21,808 nt of DNA, taken from NCBI GenBank assembly GCA_002787455.1, contig PCWU01000103.1:18866-40673 (forward strand), read 5' to 3'. Positions 18,912-21,808 of this stretch are shown here, piece after piece. The notes beneath the pieces are model-generated. The model was not told where the DNA came from and searched no databases. It worked only from the letters and a program-made list of their open reading frames with translations. Numbering within the stretch: the first letter of the stretch is position 1; each line of letters starts with the position of its first letter. A program made the position numbers and the translations under genes. Source of the DNA: Gallionellaceae bacterium CG11_big_fil_rev_8_21_14_0_20_60_62. Lineage in GTDB: Bacteria > Pseudomonadota > Gammaproteobacteria > Burkholderiales > Gallionellaceae.

Positions 18912-19091
18912 AGATTTTTGTCGGACGGTAGATCACGCGCCAGAACCACGCTCCATAGGGGACCAGTAACACTGCTTGAGCGCGGCGAAAAAATGGACAC
19001 AACGGCTTGGAATTGTCCATCAAGATGCGAAACACAATGGACAGACGGGAAGTGGTTATCTAGTTGATTTTTCAGAAAGATACTCAGTCCA
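18912..19091. other. Presumed right end region of the island
   Basis: About 180 bp without a gene, holding a group of ATGGACA motifs and lying immediately inside the truncated DUF486 gene. A short palindrome, AAGT-GCGG-ACTT (19094-19105), sits at the junction itself. Confidence 0.4.
18993..19043. repeat. Alternating ATGGACA heptamers near the right junction
   Basis: ATGGACA occurs at 18993-18999 (+), as its complement TGTCCAT at 19014-19020, and again at 19037-19043 (+). A one-mismatch fourth copy (AGTCCAT) is at 19086-19092. Starts are spaced 21-23 nt apart, about two helical turns, as expected for recombinase or accessory-protein binding sites at an element end. The function is inferred. 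Confidence 0.5.
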
Positions 19092-19277
19092 TTAAGTGCG
19101 GACTTGGGTGTGAACTATGTACTCGAACAGCGCAATGCCCCAGCTTGCCAGCGCCGCCACATACCAGGGCGAGGCCGAAAGATTTTTCAGATGCCCATAC
19201 CAGGCAAAAGTCATGAACAGATTTGACACTGCCAGCATCAGCGCGGTGATCAGGAGCGGATTGGAGATCAGGTTCAT
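19092..19277 (-). pseudogene. DUF486 membrane protein gene, 3' part missing
   Basis: The 61-aa product begins like a complete DUF486 (DMT-like small membrane) protein: two hydrophobic segments around LLITALMLAVSNLFMTFAWY, then GHLKNL, then AALASWGIALFEY. Homologous sequence stops at about codon 53 (19,119). The expected continuation (an NRIGY-type segment and two more membrane helices) is absent and replaced by IVHTQVRT and a stop. Full family members are about 110-120 aa, so roughly half is lost. The break coincides with the change from accessory to chromosomal DNA, so the island has probably inserted here. The start at 19277 is chosen by family similarity, without a strong ribosome site. 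A functional half-protein is unlikely. Confidence 0.65.
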
Positions 19278-19354
19278 TTTGCGGTACAACAGGGCAGGCA
19301 ACGGCGCGCATTGTGGCGCAATTGCCAGCCGCCGACCAGCATCCCGCTGGCGGG

Positions 19355-19360
19355 TATAAT
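19355..19360 (+). promoter_or_regulatory. Probable -10 box of the uppP promoter
   Basis: A perfect TATAAT in GGGTATAATCCC, about 60 bp before the uppP start, with no good -35 at the right distance. The leader that follows contains a 14-nt alternating tract, ACGCGCGCGCGCAT (19393-19406). Confidence 0.45.
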
Positions 19361-19418
19361 CCCGCACCATGCTTGCATTGAAACTTTTCATCACGCGCGC
19401 GCGCGCATAACCACACTC

Positions 19419-20243
19419 ATGGATCTCATTCTGCTGCTCAAAGCTGCTTTCCTCGGCACGGTCGAAGGCTTGACCGAATTTCTGCCCATCTCTTCCACAG
19501 GCCACCTGATTATTTTGGGCGACCTGATTGGCTACAACGACGAAACCAGCAAGGTGTTCAAGATCGTGATCCAGCTCGGTGCGATCCTGGCGGTGTGCTG
19601 GGACTACCGCGTGCGCCTGGGAAAAATGCTGCGCGGCCTCGGCAGCGAACCGGTGGAACAGCGCCTAGCCTCGTTGCTGATCATTGCCTTCCTGCCGGCG
19701 GCGGTGCTGGGGCTGATGTTCCACTCCGCCATCAAAGCCTATCTTTTCAATCCGCTCACGGTCGCCACCGCGCTGATCGTGGGCGGCTTCATCATCCTGT
19801 ATGTGGAGCGGCGCGCCTACCATCCGCGCATCAATTCGGTCGACGAGATGCGCTGGCCGGATGCGCTCAAGGTGGGATTCGCCCAGGCGCTGGCGATGAT
19901 ACCCGGCACCTCGCGTTCCGGTGCGACCATCATGGGAGGATTGATTTTCGGGCTGAGCCGCAAGACGGCGGCGGAGTTTTCCTTCTTCCTCGCCATCCCC
20001 ACCATGTTCGGCGCGACGGCTTACGACCTGTACAAAAATTGGACTTTGCTCAAGCTGGAAGACTTGCCGGTGTTTGCGGTCGGCTTCGTCGCCGCATTCA
20101 TTGCCGGAATGTGGGCGGTGAAGACATTTATCCGCTTTATTTCCAACCACACATTTGCGGTGTTCGCCTGGTACCGCATCGTGTTCGGGTTGGTGGTGCT
20201 GGCCAGCGCTTACACCGGACTGGCGAACTGGACGCCGGCCTAG
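19419..20243 (+). CDS. uppP: Undecaprenyl-diphosphatase UppP (BacA)
   Basis: An integral inner-membrane enzyme that dephosphorylates undecaprenyl diphosphate to the monophosphate, recycling the lipid carrier for peptidoglycan and other wall polymers; extra copies give bacitracin resistance. The 274-aa protein has the first signature EGLTEFLPISSTGHLII (residues 16-32, with the paired catalytic glutamates) and the second signature PGTSRSGATIMGGL (about 161-174), with several hydrophobic helices in between and a hydrophobic C-terminus. The ATG at 19419 fits the family start (MDLILLLKAAFLG). In-frame sequence upstream is not conserved and crosses the -10 box. Its TAG stop (20241-20243) lies inside the terminal repeat of the palindromic element that follows. 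Confidence 0.95.
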   Translation: MDLILLLKAAFLGTVEGLTEFLPISSTGHLIILGDLIGYNDETSKVFKIVIQLGAILAVCWDYRVRLGKMLRGLGSEPVEQRLASLLIIAFLPAAVLGLMFHSAIKAYLFNPLTVATALIVGGFIILYVERRAYHPRINSVDEMRWPDALKVGFAQALAMIPGTSRSGATIMGGLIFGLSRKTAAEFSFFLAIPTMFGATAYDLYKNWTLLKLEDLPVFAVGFVAAFIAGMWAVKTFIRFISNHTFAVFAWYRIVFGLVVLASAYTGLANWTPA

Positions 20244-20407
20244 CAGCCTGTCGGACTTAAGGCAAATCGGCTGAAAATCCGTCTGGCCGGTGCAGATTTC
20301 ACCGCTTTTTTGGTTAATAGAATAACTATTGACCTGCAAAACCGGCAAAATCCGCCCTCTCCCAGCCGAATTTTCGCTACGATTCGTCGAGTCCGACAGG
20401 CTGCTAG
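20240..20407. repeat. 168-bp palindromic MITE-like element
   Basis: Perfect 18-bp terminal inverted repeats: CTAGCAGCCTGTCGGACT (20240-20257) and its complement (20390-20407). The interior is also palindromic: GGTTAATAG (20312-20320) faces CTATTGACC (20326-20334), and sequences around CAGATTT...TTTT match their counterparts with few changes, all centred at about 20323. The ends resemble known insertion-sequence termini, so it is probably a non-autonomous element; no transposase is present. It lies between the convergent ends of uppP and the rhodanese gene and could fold into a long hairpin that stops transcription from both sides. Confidence 0.8.
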
Positions 20408-20417
20408 CGTCAAAACT

Positions 20418-20870
20418 TTAGCTTTGTTCCCACGGCAGCCCGACCGCGCGCCAGCCGTTGAGGAGGTTGCGCCGGTTTTCCGGACTCTTGTCGCCCTCAA
20501 ACCCTTCCAGGATGTTGTAGCAATCGGTGTAACCGGCCTGTGTTGCCAGGATGGCGGCGCTGTGCGACCGCTGGCCGCTGCGGCACAGAAACAGCACCAG
20601 CGCTTCCTTGTCCACTTGCTGTTCCAGCGCCGCCATGAAATTAGGATTCGGCTTCATCGCGGGGTAACTCATCCATTCGATCTCGACCGCGCCCGGCACC
20701 CGCCCGACCCAGTCGATTTCAGCACGCGTGCGCACATCCACCAGCTTCGCGCCCGGCGCGGATTGCCAGATTTCGTAGGCTTCTTCCGGGGTGATTGCGC
20801 CTTCATACGGCAGATTCAGTTCCTTGGCGCGTTGTTGCGCGGTTTTCAAAATATCGGTGATTTTTCCCAT
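20418..20870 (-). CDS. Rhodanese-like sulfurtransferase
   Basis: A 150-aa single-domain rhodanese, a cytoplasmic protein that carries sulfur as a cysteine persulfide. The active-site loop is CRSGQR (96-101) with Cys96 as the sulfur carrier; upstream features are KLVDVRTRAEIDWVGRVPGA (42-61) and the end NGWRAVGLPW. The N-terminal helix (ILKTAQQRAKELNLPYEGAI) precedes the domain, as in other short proteins of this kind in beta- and gammaproteobacteria. It converges with uppP, separated by the palindromic element, and diverges from the CDF gene. The physiological acceptor cannot be told from sequence. No signal peptide is seen. The ATG at 20870 has only a weak ribosome site. Confidence 0.9.
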   Translation of the reverse strand: MGKITDILKTAQQRAKELNLPYEGAITPEEAYEIWQSAPGAKLVDVRTRAEIDWVGRVPGAVEIEWMSYPAMKPNPNFMAALEQQVDKEALVLFLCRSGQRSHSAAILATQAGYTDCYNILEGFEGDKSPENRRNLLNGWRAVGLPWEQS

Positions 20871-20947
20871 TTTCCAGTGACCCGTGATTAATCTTTTAGT
20901 TGTGCGGTGCTATCCTGCGCACCCGTCCCAATACTATCCCATCAACG

Positions 20948-21808
20948 ATGAAAAATCACATACACGCTGTTGCGCTTGACCGCTCCGCCGTGTTTGAACC
21001 GGCGCATCCCGCCCGTTTTGCCGCCGCACGCAAAAGCACGTGGGTGAGTATTCTGATCAATCTGCTGCTGTCCATTTTTCAGGTCACGGGCGGGTTTTTC
21101 GGCAAGTCGCAATCGCTCATGGCCGATGGCATGCATTCCTTTGCCGACCTCGTTTCCGATGTGCTGGTGCTGTTCGCCAACCGTCACGGCAACAAGCATG
21201 CGGATGCCAATCACCCCTACGGTCATGCGCGCATCGAGACGGCCGCGTCGCTGATTTTGGGCGCCAGTCTGGCCGCGCTCGGGGCCGGCCTGCTGATCGC
21301 CACCGGACTGCGCTTGCAGCATCCGGAGCAAATCCATGCCGTCCATCCCTACACCCTGTGGATCGCCATCATCGCGCTTGTGGCCAAGGAAGGCATGTTC
21401 CGCTACATGCTGGCGGTGGCGCAGCGTGTGCGCTCGCAGATGTTGGTGGCGAACGCCTGGCATGCGCGTTCGGACGCGGCCTCCTCCCTCGTGGTCATCG
21501 TCGGCATCATCGGCAATCTGATGGGTTATACCTTCCTGGATCTGGTCGCGGCCGGGGTGGTCGGCGTGATGATCGCCTACATGGGCATCCAGTTCGCGCG
21601 CGACGCGCTGATGGAACTGGTGGACACCGGTCTGGACGAAAAGGAGGTGCGCGCCATCCGCAACACGCTGAAAGCGGTGCCCGGGGTGATGGGACTGCAT
21701 GAGCTGCGCACCCGCAAGATGGCGGACAACGCGCTGGTCGATGCGCACATCATCGTCGATCCGCGCATCAGCGTGTCGGAAGGGCATTACATCGCCGAGG
21801 CGGCGCGC
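20948..21808 (+). CDS. Cation diffusion facilitator (metal efflux), runs off the window
   Basis: An inner-membrane divalent metal/proton antiporter of the CDF family; 287 codons are visible and the 3' end lies beyond the window. After a short N-terminal tail, membrane helices begin near residue 30. The metal-binding residues are HSFAD (63-67, His63 and Asp67) in the second helix and HARSD (172-176, His172 and Asp176) in the fifth, the HxxxD/HxxxD type. The sequence HPYGHARIE (89-97) is the conserved loop after helix 2. The cytoplasmic C-terminal domain begins around 225 (HELRTRKMADNALVDAHIIV). Zinc, cadmium, cobalt, iron or manganese are possible substrates. It starts at ATG 20948, with no clear ribosome site, divergent from the rhodanese gene across a 77-bp gap. 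Confidence 0.9.
   Translation, partial: MKNHIHAVALDRSAVFEPAHPARFAAARKSTWVSILINLLLSIFQVTGGFFGKSQSLMADGMHSFADLVSDVLVLFANRHGNKHADANHPYGHARIETAASLILGASLAALGAGLLIATGLRLQHPEQIHAVHPYTLWIAIIALVAKEGMFRYMLAVAQRVRSQMLVANAWHARSDAASSLVVIVGIIGNLMGYTFLDLVAAGVVGVMIAYMGIQFARDALMELVDTGLDEKEVRAIRNTLKAVPGVMGLHELRTRKMADNALVDAHIIVDPRISVSEGHYIAEAAR

Noticed and set aside
20942..21787. 281-codon minus-strand open frame opposite the CDF gene
   Set aside because: The plus strand encodes a clear CDF transporter with metal sites; the opposite product is His/Gln/Arg-rich low-complexity sequence.

Overview
The window looks like a genomic island inserted in the chromosome of a Gram-negative bacterium, most likely a betaproteobacterium of the Nitrosomonadales/Gallionellaceae type. 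That placement is inferred from the style of the chromosomal proteins at the right end (UppP, a rhodanese, a CDF metal transporter), not from a marker gene. Roughly 1-19,120 is accessory DNA. From about 19,120 to the end the sequence reads as ordinary chromosome.

Left part (1-7126): three large tyrosine-recombinase-type proteins are encoded head to tail with 8- and 4-nt overlaps, followed by a small coiled-coil protein (8-nt overlap). This is a multi-recombinase cassette of the general kind seen in Tn554, RIT elements and gamma-mobile-trio islands. The first and third proteins keep the R, HxxR, H and Y catalytic pattern. The second keeps only the tyrosine and the second arginine. A SLC13/ArsB-like anion permease follows 5 nt later.

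Middle (7230-16644): a complete type I restriction-modification operon with unusual additions. The order is hsdM, a HEPN toxin-like protein (HI0074/HepT type with an RX4HXY motif), an MNT nucleotidyltransferase fused in frame to the N-terminus of HsdS, an 86-aa protein, a 787-aa SMC/RecF-like ATPase with a CxxC motif, then hsdR. The HEPN-MNT toxin-antitoxin pair is thus physically tied to the specificity subunit, which could make loss of HsdS, or its occupancy, a trigger for toxicity. HsdM also carries an in-frame 39-bp palindromic repeat.

Right accessory part (16,769-18,911): a leftward XRE regulator faces a rightward four-gene overlapping toxin-antitoxin cluster (hicA, hicB and two small proteins that look like chimeras of antitoxin halves). 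The cluster is flanked by copies of a GGTATCCGGATTA-type repeat, two on the left and one inverted on the right. An orphan 125-aa protein follows.

Right junction and chromosome (18,912-21,808): a group of alternating ATGGACA heptamers lies just inside a truncated DUF486 gene, which probably marks the insertion point of the island. Beyond it are uppP, a 168-bp near-perfect palindromic element (MITE-like) that contains the uppP stop codon, a convergent rhodanese gene, and a cation diffusion facilitator gene running off the window edge.
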